Positions 12,951-24,697 of a stretch of DNA of 64,000 bases are shown piece by piece; position 1 is the stretch's first letter; every line of letters begins with the position of its first letter. Origin of the DNA: Carettochelys insculpta. Taxonomy: Eukaryota > Chordata > Testudines > Carettochelyidae. Below the pieces are notes generated by a model that worked only from the letters and a program-made list of their open reading frames with translations, made no database searches and was not told where the DNA came from. The stretch is from positions 77,176,298 through 77,240,297 of the forward strand of contig NC_134138.1 in the NCBI RefSeq assembly GCF_033958435.1, in the 5' to 3' direction. The position numbers were made by a program, and so were the translations under genes.

Positions 12951-14470
12951 AGAATCCTAGGGCTGGAAGAGAACTCGGGAGGTCATCAAGTCCAACACCC
13001 TGGCCAAATCAGGACCAAACCTTACTAAATTATCTCAGCCAGGACTTTGTCAAGCCGGGACTCAGGGGTGGAGATTGCACCACCTCCTTAGGTACCCCAT
13101 TCCAGAGCTTCACCACCCACCTAGAGAAACAGGTTTTTTTCCCTAATATCTAACCTAGACCTCCCCCACTGCAACTTGAGACCATTGCTCCTCATTTTGT
13201 CATCTGTCACTACTGAGAACAGCCTCTCTCCATCCTCTTTGGAACCTCACTTCAGGTAGTTAAAGGCTGCTACTCACCTTCTCTTCTGCAGGTTAAACAA
13301 GCCCAAATCCCTTAGCCTCATCTCATAGGTCATGTGCTCCAGCCTTCTAATCATTTTGTTACCCTCCATTGACCCTTTCCAATATGTCCACCTCCTTTCT
13401 GTAGAGGGGGCCCCAGAACTGGATGCAGTATTCCAGATGTGGCCTCACCAGCACCAAATAAAGAGGAATAATCACTTTACTAGATTTACTGACAGTGCTC
13501 CTATTAATCCATCCCATTATGCTGTTAGCCTTTTTGACTACAAGGGCACACTGTTGACTCATAACCAGCTCTTCATCCACTTTAATCCCCAGGTCCTTTT
13601 CTGCAGAACTGCTGTTTAACCAGTCATTCTCCAGCCTGTTGTAGTGCTTGGGATTCTTTCATCCTTGTTGCACTTGTCCTTGTTGAACTGCAACAGATTT
13701 ATTTTGGCCTAGTCCTCCAATTTGTCTAGGTCACTCTGGACCCCATCCCTACCCTCCAGTGTATGTACCTCTCTCCTTACCTTAGTGTTCATCTGCAAAC
13801 TTGCTGAGGGTGCAATCCAGCATCTCATCCAGGTCATTAAGAAAGATGTTGAACTTATCCTTGGGGAACTCTACTTGATCCCAACCACCAATCATAAGCC
13901 ATTGCCTACTACTTGATGAGCTGACAATCTAGCCAGCTTTCTATCCACGTTGCAGTCCATGTATCCAATCCATACTTCCTTAACTTGCTGGCAAGAATTA
14001 TGTGTATCAAAAGCTTTGCTAAAGTCAAGGTATGTCACATCCACTGGCTTCCCTGGGTCCACAGAGCCAGTTACCTCATCATAGAAGGCAATCAGATTGT
14101 CAGGCATGACTTGCCTTTGAATCTATGTTGACTATTCCTGATTACTTTCCTCTTTTCCAAGTATTTCATCATCGATTCCTTAAGGATCCCCACCATGATT
14201 TTTCTGGGGGTGAGGCTGATCAGTCTATAGTTCCCCGGATTGTCCTTCTTCCCTTTTTAAAGATGGCACTCCATTTGCTTTTTTCCAATTGTTCAGGACC
14301 TCCCCCAAGTACCACAAATTTTGAAAAAGAATGGCCAATGGCTCTGCAAAGACATCTGCCAACTCGTTCAGCACCCTCAGGTGCATTAAGTACATCCCTA
14401 TCCCTGTGTAACTCCAGTTCTTCTGTAGTATATGTCTTATCTTTAAACTATTCTGTGATTTCATTTTCCA
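12951..14470 (-). mobile_element. Older CR1 LINE with reverse-transcriptase remnants
   Basis: A second CR1 copy in the same orientation starts with the 3' tail at AGAATCCTAG on +. Its ORF2 is broken into pieces. On the minus strand they are a C-terminal piece at 13359-13580 (RPHLEYCIQFWGP), a reverse-transcriptase piece at 13892-14107 with [13 protein letters not shown] (catalytic motif A region), and an upstream piece at 14225-14464 (ELADVFAEPLAILFQN, NWKKANGVP). Stops and frameshifts separate them, so it is older than its neighbour. About 1.5 kb survives, ending near the finger domain. Confidence 0.92.
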
Positions 14471-14711
14471 CCTGAATATTTGTACTTAACGTTATAGGGA
14501 CAATTTCTCAAAGTAGATTTGCTCCCTTTGCCCCACTGAAGCAAGGCAAAAGAACTAGATATAGTCTGTAACTGTCCAGCTGACAACCCCTCCAGTGGGA
14601 GTGGCAGAGAGGAGTAGAGCTCGGCTACCCCATGTTCACCCTCAGCTGCCATGTGGTCCCTCTTGCATTGTGTGCAACTGGAGCAGCTGTTCACGTGCCT
14701 TAACTCACATT

Positions 14712-15410
14712 GGCTACGTCTACACGTGCAGCCAACATCGAAATAGCTTACTTTGAGAAATTGTCTATTTCGATGAATAACGTCTACACGTCCTCCAGGG
14801 CCGGCAACGTCGATGTTCAACTTCGACGTTGCTCAGCCCAACGTCGAAATAGGCGCAGCGAGGGAACGTCTACACGTCAAAGTAGCACACATCGAAATAG
14901 GGATGCCAGGCACAGCTGCAGACAGGGTCACAGGGCGGACTCAACAGCAAGCCGCTCCCTTAAAGAGCCCCTCCCAGACACAGTTGCACTAAACAACACA
15001 AGATCCACAGAGCTGACAACTGGTTGCAGACCCTGTGCCTGCAGCATAGATCCCCAGCTGCCGCAGAAGCAGCCAGAAGCCCAGGGCTAAGGGCTGCTGC
15101 CCACGGTGACCATAGAGCCCCGCAGGGGCTGGAGAGAGAGCATCTCTCAACCCCCCAGCTGATGGCCGCCATGGAGGACCCAGCAATTTCGACGTTGCGG
15201 GACGCGGATCGTCTACACGGTCCCTACTTCGACGTTGAACGTTGAAGTAGGGCGTTATTCCTATCTCCTCATGAGGTTAGCGACTTCGACGTCTCGCCGC
15301 CTAACGTCGAAGTTAACTTCGAAATAGCGCCCGACGCGTGTAGACGCGATGGGCGCTATTTCGAAGTTGGTGCCGCTACTTCGAAGTAGCGTGCACGTGT
15401 AGACGCAGCT
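14712..15410. mobile_element. CpG-rich inverted-terminal-repeat element, copy 1
   Basis: The termini are GGCTACGTCTACACGTGC and, inverted, AGCTGCGTCTACACGTGC. The interior is dense in TCGA and CGAAATAG motifs, and CGTCTACACG recurs at about 14780, 14867 and 15210 and inverted near 15338. It aligns to 45500-46210 without gaps from about 14762 at a constant offset of 30800, with about 22 mismatches by eye, mostly at CpG sites. It lacks 12 bp near 14750 that the other copy has. ATT flanks both ends, but the second copy has no matching duplication. Open frames inside look incidental. The class is unresolved; it is a non-autonomous DNA transposon, with Harbinger a guess. Confidence 0.85.
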
Positions 15411-15574
15411 ATTATGTCCATGGCTGGCCCTGACTGGCCCTAAGACTTGGGGATCCGTAACAAGCCCCCTGGCATCACAGTACCCTTTCCTGAGTCTTAT
15501 TCTGAGTGGAGGTCAACTGCATGAGTGAATGTGTCTTCTTGCAACTCATATGCTTATATACTTAATTGAAATGG

Positions 15575-15821
15575 TTTTTTTTGTGCCAGGGCATGCCAGT
15601 ATGGTGTACCGGCACCTTTTTTTTTTAAATAGCAGCCCGGCTGGAATTCTTGCAGCTGGGGCTACTGTTAGGGCTCTGAACCCTCAAGGTAGGGTTCCTG
15701 GACTGGGTCTGCCAGCAGGGCTCTGTGCCCCAGCCAGCTCCCAGCCACAAGGCTGCAGGGTTCCTACCCTCTGGCAGAAGGTAAGTACCGGTACGCCCCA
15801 CCCGCCTTTTTAACAAAAAAA
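15575..15821. mobile_element. Miniature DNA element with GTACCGG-bearing inverted ends
   Basis: The left end runs from a T-tract through GTGTACCGGCAC. The right end, inverted, runs from a T-tract through GCGTACCGGTAC. The interior is GC-rich (CCCAGCCAGCTCCCAGCC). It begins about 165 bp after the CpG-rich element. The class is not assigned. Confidence 0.5.
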
Positions 15822-16019
15822 GCTCTGCTTATTTGATATAAATGGTGTATTTTCTGAAGTATTGAGAATTTCTGTGTCTCCTCTAGCACATTGATGAACC
15901 TGAGTATTTAGATCAAACTCAACATGTTACCAAAAAGGGTTCTCAGAACTGCAGCTGTGCAGAATCCAGTTTGTATAATTTCTGCAAACGCAAACCACAG
16001 ATTTACTTCTCCCCTGTAA

Positions 16020-16510
16020 AAGTGAATTACAAGTGAATTTTAGCAAATATATTAGTTTCCTGACAAAGCAGGAAGTTTTATGAGCCCTTTCCTTATGATA
16101 GACTTTCCCTCTCATTTATCCTTTTAGTGGTTGTCATTTAAAAGTTGTTTTTTACGTAGTGCCCAAAGTATGTTAGACTAATGCCCAACTATTTTAAATG
16201 ATGTTTCAAAGTAATAATGTTTGCTACAACAGCATAATAATAATAATAATAATAATAATAATGCCTATATTTATTTAATGTATGGAATAATACTCTAATG
16301 CTGTGGTAACACTCACAACTTTCAACTGGTAATTGCCAAAGTAAAATTCCCAGTAAAGTAGAAGTGAATCTTAGCAATGTACATAGTTTCTTGACAAAAC
16401 CAGCAAGTTTCATGACTGCTTTCCACACAATGGGCCTTTGCCTCATTTATTCTTTCAGTAGCTGCCGTTAGCAATGTGCTCACCACAGTATCCATGTGGT
16501 AAGAAAGTGT
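16020..16510. repeat. Old local duplication, two degenerate units
   Basis: About 16022-16140 and 16355-16470 share order and wording: AAGTGAATTTTAGCAA / AAGTGAATCTTAGCAA, then TAGTTTCCTGACAAA / TAGTTTCTTGACAAA, then CTCATTTATCCTTT / CTCATTTATTCTTT. Between them lies an (ATA)n run. A further related block begins near 17340. Confidence 0.6.
16234..16263. repeat. (AAT)n microsatellite
   Basis: About ten uninterrupted ATA/AAT units. Confidence 0.95.
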
Positions 16511-17392
16511 CTAGCTTGCCAGAGCAAAACAGGTATTTTCCCCTTTCAAGAGGCCCTTCTTTCCGTAACAGGTAGAAGAGGAGATGGGGGAAAGTTTATA
16601 GATATGGGCCAAGGAAGAAGGAAAGCAGCTGAAGCAACCAGGCTAGAGCCACTATCCTTCCTAATGGCCACATGAGTGCGTGCATGGTGCTGGGGATATT
16701 TTAGTCCGTGCATTCCCTGGAAAAGTCCTTTCTGACCAGAATTAAGCAGACACCACCCACCCCGACCACCCACAGAATTTGGGAAAAAGATTGTGTTTGC
16801 TCATGACCCATTGTGGGCGCTATGCTAGTTGCCCATTTTCCTTGTATGCTTGGAAGGCATTTTCCAATCACTGCTAAACTAGCTGTAAATTAGATTTTTG
16901 CCTTCTCCACAACTGGTTGTAGACTAGGTGGGGCCGAGCAGGTGGTTTAGGTCATAATGTCACAACTTAATACACACAACTCATAGCAGATGTCCAGGGC
17001 AGGCTTTCGGCATGGACGGAATATGGCTATTAGATAAAATGAATCCGAAAAGGGTTTAAAGGCACACATAATTTAAGAGAGATAGAGGAGTGTGGGGGAG
17101 GCTCCTATATTTGGACCAGTAGGGAGCCAATCTACACACTCCTTTTCTAGCTTCATTTTACCTTATGTGAGAGGGAGGCAACGGGGCAGTTGGTCAGGGA
17201 ATCATGTAAAAATGACTAAGGGAAAGATGATGACCTGCACTTTACAGTTTATTATCAGGTGCTCCCAGATATTTCACGTGAACAAAGTGGCAGCCTAATT
17301 AAAACAGTTCCATTTCTTTCTGTACTCCTCCCAGCATGACCAGACAAATTGTTCTTATGTAATGTCCATAGCATGATAGACTAACAACTAAC
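16511..17392. other. Unique sequence, no gene seen
   Basis: Mixed-composition sequence without recognised exons or elements. The end (17340-17392) resembles 16140-16190: TAGCATGATAGACTAA versus AAGTATGTTAGACTAA. Confidence 0.5.
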
Positions 17393-17404
17393 TATTTTCA
17401 AATG
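17393..17404. repeat. Target-site duplication, left copy
   Basis: TATTTTCAAATG, identical to 17786-17797 at the other end of the fold-back insertion. Confidence 0.85.
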
Positions 17405-17785
17405 AAAATGCAGTTTTGTAGCACTTTAAAGACTAACAAAATGACTGATTAGGTGATGAGCTTTCATTGGACAGACACACTTCTTCACATCTGGAAATTG
17501 TGTTAAAAGGAAATTGGCATGATGAGAATTTAACAGAAAGATAGAAAAAATGGAATAAAAATTGAGAAATCAGCTACGTAGAACAGAAAGAGAGGGACAA
17601 GGGGGTCTTCTGTTCAATTTCTATTAAATTCTCATCATGTCAGTTCACTTTTAACAGAATTTTCCAGACCTGAAGAAGTGGGTCTGTCCCATGAAAGCTC
17701 ATCACCTAATAAATCATTTTGTTAGTCTTTAAAGTGCTACAGGATTGCTTGTTTGTTTCGTGAAGATATAGACTAACTCTGTGAG
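17405..17785. mobile_element. Penelope-like fold-back insertion with perfect 12-bp target duplication
   Basis: Two inverted arms of one family (left about 17405-17536 in reverse, right about 17621-17756 forward) enclose an 84-bp spacer. The right side then runs into a short tail ending near ATATAGACTAAC. The element is flanked by TATTTTCAAATG at 17393-17404 and 17786-17797, a perfect 12-bp direct repeat. The arms share TTAGTCTTTAAAGTGCTAC and a GAAAGCTCATCACCTAAT segment. The 5'-inverted partial copy and target-primed style duplication fit Penelope-like elements. Arm divergence exceeds that of the flanking duplication, so the arms probably came from different parts or copies of the source. 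Confidence 0.75.
17670..17696 (+). ncRNA. Hammerhead-ribozyme-like core in Penelope-like arm
   Basis: CTGAAGA matches the CUGANGA core. An extra A follows, then GTGGG pairs with CCCAT (one G-U) around a TCTGT loop, then GAAA. An extra A between core and stem II is tolerated in at least one viroid hammerhead. Stem III (AGC, then TCATCACC) does not close, so the motif is probably inactive. The opposite arm has TGTGAAGA, a mutated core. Confidence 0.35.
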
Positions 17786-17797
17786 TATTTTCAAATG
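17786..17797. repeat. Target-site duplication, right copy
   Basis: TATTTTCAAATG, identical to 17393-17404. The pre-insertion site is recoverable because related sequence near 16190 reads TATTTTAAATGATG without an insertion. Confidence 0.85.
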
Positions 17798-19317
17798 CTG
17801 TGTAACAGCAAGAAGCATTTCTCTGTAACACTTTGGGAATTATTATTATCTTATTACTTACAAAAATATTTATTCAATACAGGGAATATACTGTAACCAT
17901 TTTTAAATGATAAATGTCCACATTTTAAGAGCAGCTGCTGGCCAGTGTGCACCCTTCAAAATGTAATGTTTGGTGTTTTTAGTATTCCTTATCCATAGGA
18001 CGTAGAAATATCAGAATTGGACTGGTAATAGTTAAAGATCAAAGAGTAAATAAACATTTTTAACTCAAACCAGCAAGATGACTTCATGGTTTCTGTCCCC
18101 AAAGCCTTCTGTGAAAGCATCTAGTAGGCTTCCTCCCTGTTGCATTTCCAAGGTGAGAGACAGCAAGAATGCACATCTGCAACCTAAGAGCAAGCTGTCT
18201 TCCATCACCCTTGTTCATTCACAGTAGGAGAAGAACGAGTGCTCCTCCTGCTCCCTATAGAACACCACTGAACGTTGCTATAATCCCAGATTAACCTTAC
18301 TGCAGCACCGGAATAGTTGGAAATTGAACTGAAAACTCCAAACTCCATCCATCCTTCATAGGTAACCTGGAGTTTCTCAGGATAGGAGGAGAAGGCCACG
18401 ACATCTCTTAGAAAATTCCTAAAGGTGATGGGGGAAGGCACAGTGGAAGGAGGAAGAATTTGTCTCAGTGTCCGCTGGGGTTGCAATACAGTCTAGAAAG
18501 TGTGTTCTGAGATGGGAATAGCGTAGAGGAAAACATCCCCAGGCCAACCTGAGTGATCTGAGGTTTCTGTGAATGTTTTGCCTTATTTAGGAAACAAGAA
18601 TTTCATTTCTACAAATGAAGCAAAAAATATCGGTAAGAATTGCTTCTAATGCAGGAATAAATAAATAAACAAAGGAACGGATTCATAAGACTTTCACTTT
18701 CTAGACTCAGGAAGCTTTGGGGATCAAAGGGGGTAGGGTGTCTCGGTAAGTGCTGTCATCAAATTAAGGTGTGCTTCTACTATTGCCAGTAACTCTGTAA
18801 AAATGACATCTTGAAGTCTCATGCTTATTGTTGCTTCAACAATTTTCACATCAAATAACTTTACTTCCTAACACTCAACCCTGCAAACCCTGGAAATGGA
18901 AAATCTTTCTATTCTGCACTGCCATGACTAATAAATTTCCAGCATGCTTTATTCTGACCCTAGTTATACCTTATCACCCTCATTGTCTTCAGTGAAATTG
19001 CACAAGTATAACAAAGGAAATAATTTGGTCCAAAAGGCATGTTAACAACTCTATTGAAGATGCAACAGCCACAATTCTTTCATAGTGGAGTTGGTTTTCC
19101 AATATGAGCAACATAAATAGCTGTAAAAACTGACTTTTTCTTGCCTCTAAGATATGATACAGATATGATTCTGACTACACAGATCATAGGTTTGCAGATC
19201 CATAAATCAGACATTTTCACACTGACTTTGTTTAGAATGCAGCCGTAGTTTTAGTACACTGACACTTATAAATATTGATGAAACTTGGTTCTACTGAAGT
19301 CTAGGGCAAAACTCTTA
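17798..19317. other. Unassigned sequence, including a compositionally distinct block at 18060-18560
   Basis: About 18060-18560 is higher in GC and complexity than its surroundings. It carries a 93-aa minus-strand frame (18205-18486) with no family I recognise. It could be an unrecognised repeat or a conserved element. The rest is ordinary AT-rich DNA. Confidence 0.4.
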
Positions 19318-19595
19318 GGCTACGTTTACACTGCAAACCTATTTTGGGATACTGAGGTGCAACTCTGCATCTAGGAAATGCACCCAGTATTTCAAAATAT
19401 TTTTCAAAATACCAGGTGCATTATTTCAGCATCCCTCTATGCCTAGTTGCACGAGGAGTAAGGGCTGTCTCGAAATAACCCAATAACCCAATAGCCTATT
19501 TTGAAATTGACTCAAAATAGGATAAACAAATTGCATACCGCAAATATCGTATCTTATTTCCAGCAAAGGGCACAGTGTAAAGTGTAAAAATAGCC
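19318..19595. mobile_element. Degenerate miniature inverted-repeat element
   Basis: It starts GGCTACGTTTACACTGC after TTA, and its inverted right end reads GGCTATTTTTACACTTTACAC. The interior has TTTCAAAATA and CGAAATAA motifs like the CpG-rich elements. It is older and more decayed. Confidence 0.6.
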
Positions 19596-20681
19596 ATATT
19601 GACTTCAGTGAAACCAGGCTTTGATCCTTACATTGTCTTATCGGTCTGTAAGAGTGAGGTTAAAACAGTAGAAAATTGGCTTGTTTAGATTCTGGTACAG
19701 ATACAGAAGATATGATATATTTACATGTTTTGGGTGTTTTTAATGGTATGAAAATATTATCAAGTGATTATTTAAAGCTTAGATTTTGTCTCAATAGTAA
19801 AATAAACTAATGCTCTAAAACTGTATTTTTTCCAGTATTGTCCGAGCTTCTAGTTCATGATATCTTACACGGGATTTCATTAGTCAATACTCCCATATGT
19901 TCTCAACAAACTTTCTTACCCAGAATACATATAGGACAAGCCAGAGTAACAGAGAGGTCTGAGCTCCACAAAGTGTTATATCAGTATTAAAAACAATCCC
20001 ACCATTTCTCTTAGTTTGGGTAGTTTGATTTTGCAGGCCGGTTGATTAATCCAGCGACCTTGGGAGGAACTTTCTCTGAATAAAAGAGGTATGAAAAGTG
20101 AAAGGACTTTCAGGTATTTTTAAACTGCTTTGCAAAATCTTTGCACAACAAACATCACCAATATGTAAACAGGGCTCTAGCTACTGTGTTTGTCCACAGC
20201 AAGAGCTACAGATGAACACAGTGTAGTTGTGTGATGACAGGAACAGCTGACTCATTAGTAGAGAGCAGTGAAAGGTAATTAACCCTGGGAAAAGTACAGC
20301 TGCCATGCGAGCTGTTCCTTTCTGTAGGATCTGATTAGAAATTAATGTTAAACCACTGATTCTTTTTTTTTTTAAAAAGCAATTGATAATTCACTTTCAC
20401 TCTCAGGTGTGGCTCCCAAAAGGCCCCTAGAAAAGGACCTAATGCACAAAAGGTTTTCAGTCTAAAAAAAGGCACGTTCAGAGACCCATTTGGCTATTGC
20501 TAGAGAGTTTTTTTTAAAGCTACACGTATTTCATTGTCTTTGAATAGTATGAGGAGAGTCTCAAAATATGGATTATGAACAGAAATATATTGCATATACA
20601 CTTCAGGCAGATAACAGTTATTTTCACTTAAAGCAGCTCTGGTATACACTGTTGGATGTTGTTCTCAATAAACTGAGGATT
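19596..20681. other. No gene seen
   Basis: AT-rich unique sequence. About 20270-20350 has a TAATTA homeobox-type site in a moderately complex stretch, but nothing I can call. Confidence 0.4.
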
Positions 20682-20963
20682 GGCCTACACTTAAAAGTTA
20701 GATCAACTGAGCTATTTTAATCAGGAGTGTGAAAACAAATCCACAGCCCTCTGCTGGCCCAACCTCCACCCCCCATAGAAGCAGCTATGTCAACAGAAGG
20801 GTACATCTGCCACTGTTGTTACCATTGCTTAGGGAGGCAGTGTTCCTATGCTGACAGAAAACCTGCTTCAGTCATTGCAGATTGCCTGTGTATAAGGAAT
20901 CTGGTTGATCCCAGAATAACCATGGTGATAACACTATGCTGATATAATCTGTGTAACGTAGAC
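20682..20963. mobile_element. Degenerate miniature inverted-repeat element
   Basis: The left end GGCCTACACTTAAAAGTTAG and the inverted right end GGTCTACGTTACACAGATTA match in pattern. This fits a common turtle-type miniature element with a TCTACACTTAAAA terminus. Boundaries are approximate. Confidence 0.55.
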
Positions 20964-21305
20964 CTACACTGAGCATGTACTTCTTTTTGCAATGGAAAAA
21001 GTTTTTGGCTAATGACAACGCAGACAGCCCCAAAAGAAATTTCCCTTCCTTAGTGTGAAAAAGCAAAGATTAAATAAAATGGCATAGTCCCTGCAGACAA
21101 ACGACAGCAGCTCCTATGCTTTTCTGCAAATATTTTTGGGATTTGAAATGCCAACAGAAGAGACTGAGCCCTTAATTTCACATGAAATCGAAAGGACAGG
21201 ACAGCCTGCAGTACCATATTCAGACTCAGGATTCAAGCCTTCTAATCCAAAGTAATAGAAGTATCAACTAATCTCATGAACATGCTGTGGAAATCTCCAA
21301 AAATA

Positions 21306-21632
21306 CAGGTTGAACCTCTCTAGTCCCACATCCTTGGGACCTGCCCAGTGCCAAACAAGAGAATTTGCCAGACCATGGGAGATCAATATTGTCTAACAGC
21401 ATTACCAGCACTCCTACTGCTTACTGGGCTCTTAGACCACATTTAGGGGTAAATTATGGGTAAATAACAGCACAGAACACTGAGAACCAAGACTGGTGGA
21501 TGTAAACAAACTTTATGGGGCCACATGAAACTTGGCCACATGCTCAGTAAATGGTTGTCCAGCTAACTAAATTAATGCTGGATTAGGGATGTTGCCAGAT
21601 GAGAAAGTGCAAATCTAGAGAGGTTCAACCTG
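21306..21632 (+). mobile_element. Tigger-like (Tc1/mariner) miniature element, copy 1
   Basis: It is bounded by TA on both sides (21304-21305 and 21633-21634). The terminal inverted repeats are CAGGTTGAACCTCTCTAG and its complement. The interior matches the reverse complement of 50242-50554, for example TTGGGACCTG, AGAGAATTTGC and TACTGGGCTCTTAG-like phrases. There is no transposase frame, so it is non-autonomous. Confidence 0.88.
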
Positions 21633-21634
21633 TA

Positions 21635-24365
21635 CCACATTTGAATGCGTGCTTATGGCATTTCAGAAGTTATAACCAGCTGAGATAACAAATTCTTCAA
21701 GGCAAAAATTCCATATTCAAACACAGATATGATGAGTCCTTACCTAGCACAATGTGAGTGCTATTAAAATATGAACAATAAAAATATGAACCACTGAAAT
21801 CAGTGGGAGATTCAACATCCACCTCCATGAACCCATGATCTGGGTATGAATCTGAATACAGATTGTATAGAATCACAACAATTCATGACGCAAATAAAAT
21901 AGCAATCAGTACATATACCTGATATCTTTGATAGTCATATTCTATGCAGTGACCTACATTTTCCATAAATGAATGACTGAGCATAATTATGTTATTAATA
22001 GAATATAATAGTCCCAGTAGGTAAGTTCCTAAAGCACCTTTTTTTCATACTGTATCAAGGCGTATGTTTAGATGTTTTCTTACTGTGTGTCTCTCACACT
22101 CATATCAGCCAAAACTTTTCCCTTTACCAGTTCAGTTTCCTTCAAATGCCACTTTGTATTAATTATGTCTATATGGTATTTGAATTCTCACTTACAAAAA
22201 AGTGCATATCATTATAATGTATTTATTCATGAAGGAAAAAGCATCCAAAACAGAAAGACTAAGTACATTTGTTGAGAAAGAATGATTTACACCTAATATT
22301 AAATCATTTAAGCAATTAACACAGCAGATTTTTATAGCACAGGTGTATGGACAGTGAAATAATCTCCCAATGGTATGAAAAATTTGACAGATAAAGCGCC
22401 AATCACATCATTCAAACTACCTCTAAAACAGTATTGTTTTTCCACATTTTTCTTGTGAAAAATTTGATGAGAAAGAAAAATCCCTAAACTATAATATACT
22501 AGTTAGGTAACAGAATGAGTCTCAGATGAAGTGGTAAACTGAATGAGTGGTGAAAATAATGGTACGTATCACTTTTATGACATGCTACATCCACAGATGC
22601 AAAACATACTCTGCAAAGTAGGATAAGCACCAGTGTTCTTATTTTTAGTGAAAGGTTAAATGACTTGACCCAGGTCACAAAATACATCAGTGTCAGAGGC
22701 AGGAATGACGTTTTACTGAAGCTCCATTCACTTCAAGGTGTCTGTCTTGTATATGATGTGACAGATTTTTAGTCCTGGTAGAGATTTTTATGCTGCTCCT
22801 GTAGTACCAAGGGGTCACTTTATCTAGCCTTCTGAGGGAAAGGCAATTTCATGATAGCATAAAACTACTGTTATGGTTTTATACCAACTTTCTCCTGGGT
22901 CCTGACAACCCAGGAAAAGGAGAGAATAGTCAGGATATTGCTACACAGCTACAGTGGCCTCTTAGACCTATAGGAACAACCACCAAGACTTAACAGATAC
23001 ACAAGCACTCTAGGCTTGTGCTGAACACCTCTTGGCTATGAGGGAATTCTGTATGAGAAATCTATTCCGATCTCTGGTGTCAGGCAAGTTAGGCCCTGTT
23101 CAGTTGTCACATATGCCTGGTCTTTGTTCGTATGTTTTTCAAGTTTTTTCAGTATTGTTCCTCTTGATCCTGGGTACCTAAGAGTAGTTTCGTAGTGGAA
23201 GCAAGCATCATTGTTTTTAGTAGTTAGGGTCACTAAAGTCACTTGAGTAATGAAAGACTGTACTTCACATTCTGCTCTTGAATTTAATGAAAATATCTGA
23301 TTTGCACGTTAAAGGATGGCACATGTCTTCCTTTTGTGTGACCCTCCCCACTCTTCAGAATATGCCTGTCATGCCTAATGGAGGGAGGACCCGCCGAAGG
23401 AGATGAATGCATCTGAACACTGAGTAGTGTTTGTCTCTTTCTAAATAATAAGTTGTATGTTAGATTCATTGTACTGTTTGGCTGTGAATGAACAAAAGAC
23501 AATAATTAAATACGTTAATTAGCTGCAGATCCTTATACTGAATAAGAAGTTTCTTTGTACCAATTCTAGCTGTAAAGTAACTCCCACAATATTTAGTTAG
23601 AACAGCCAAAAATATCACAAAAAAAAGTAGTAACAGATTAAAACCTTAAATATTTCAGAAGTGATCATTTTGATAGTGCCTAATCTGCTTAAACCCAACC
23701 TCAGCAGCCCACTACTACAGGGACGGTGTGCACACAAAATTCCCCTGGGAGTCAAAGGGGTTGCATCAAATTTAATGTGAATTTTACTTGTACAAGAACT
23801 TCAGCACTGGACTGTAAGTAGCAGGATGGGTGAACACGGCAGCCCAATTTATCCAGGAGCTGTCTGAGTGCTGCAACTGAAACAGTAAGTGAAAACATAA
23901 GACTCCAGCCTTTTCATTTTGGGCTCAGTAGAGGTACTGTTGAAGTGCTGAGCATAGTCAATGCCTGCTGAAATGAATGCTGCAATTCCTCGCACTCAGC
24001 ACCTTGCAGCATCCAGTCCTCTATGCAGGAAAAAAATGGCTAGACCTAAAAGAACAAATACATTTTAAAATAAAAGCACTACTGTATTACAGAGTCAGTG
24101 GTGAACTTTGAACTTTGTAGACAAAGTGCTCTGAAAGCGTAAGCTTGGTTTAGTTTTACTCAGAATAATGCATATTATCATAACACAAGCCCTGAAGCTA
24201 AGTGCTTCGTTAAATTAAAATAGTTACTATAGTAAGTGCAGGAGAATATGGAAAAACTTTTAGTCCCTTTGAAGTTATCAAGTCACTTAAAAAGAAGAAA
24301 ACATGAAGAAGTTTATTCTTCAGTATTGGGTGCCTAACCAATTCTAATAAAGAAAATGTTGGATA
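21635..24365. other. Mostly unique, no gene seen
   Basis: Apart from the MIR relic at 22616 and a faint old-repeat phrase near 21795 (CTGAAATCAGTGGGA), nothing is recognised. Confidence 0.45.
22616..22725 (+). mobile_element. MIR-like SINE relic
   Basis: AAAGGTTAAATGACTTGACC then CAGGTCACAAAATACATCAG and AGAGGCAGGAATGAC follow the MIR core order (GTTAAGTGACTTGCCCAAGGTCAC, then the GCAGAGC-type end). Confidence 0.65.
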
Positions 24366-24373
24366 GATTAAGG

Positions 24374-24697
24374 AGGGGTGAGCAAAGTGGTGGATGGGCC
24401 CCCTTGGTGGGAGTGAAATTTCATAAGGAGGTGCAGCATGATAGCTGTGGGGTCTCGAGCTCATTCATCTAATTAAAAATGTTGGAATAAATCACTGTTT
24501 TTATGTATGTGTATTCCCACTTATATAACCAACTAATAAAGCTTTTACATTCTACATGTATATTTTCTTGCTTGTGCAAAATGTTTCTTTTTTTATGTGT
24601 GAGTATAACTGAAATTTCAATCAGTTTGTATTATATTAGACAGGTTGCGGGGGGTGGGAGTGTGGAGTGGGTCCCGTAAAAAGTTTGCGCTCCCCTG
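24374..24697. mobile_element. hAT-like non-autonomous DNA element
   Basis: The left end AGGGGTGAGCAAAGT and the inverted right end CAGGGGAGCGCAAACTTTTT match the common vertebrate hAT terminus CAGGGGTGGGCAAACTTTTT. The flanks GATTAAGG and GATGAAAG share 6 of 8 bases, as expected for a worn 8-bp duplication. Confidence 0.65.

Noticed and set aside
14225..14464. Possible host exon on the minus strand
   Set aside because: The sequence is CR1 ORF2 (ELADVFAEPLAILFQN).
15024..15245. Open frame with a Kozak-like ATG shared by both CpG-rich elements
   Set aside because: In copy 1 a CpG transition creates a stop where copy 2 reads on. The mismatches show no codon pattern, so selection on a protein is not supported.
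24646..24671. G-quadruplex candidate
   Set aside because: The G runs are uneven, with only a GG in one position, and it lies inside the hAT-like element end.
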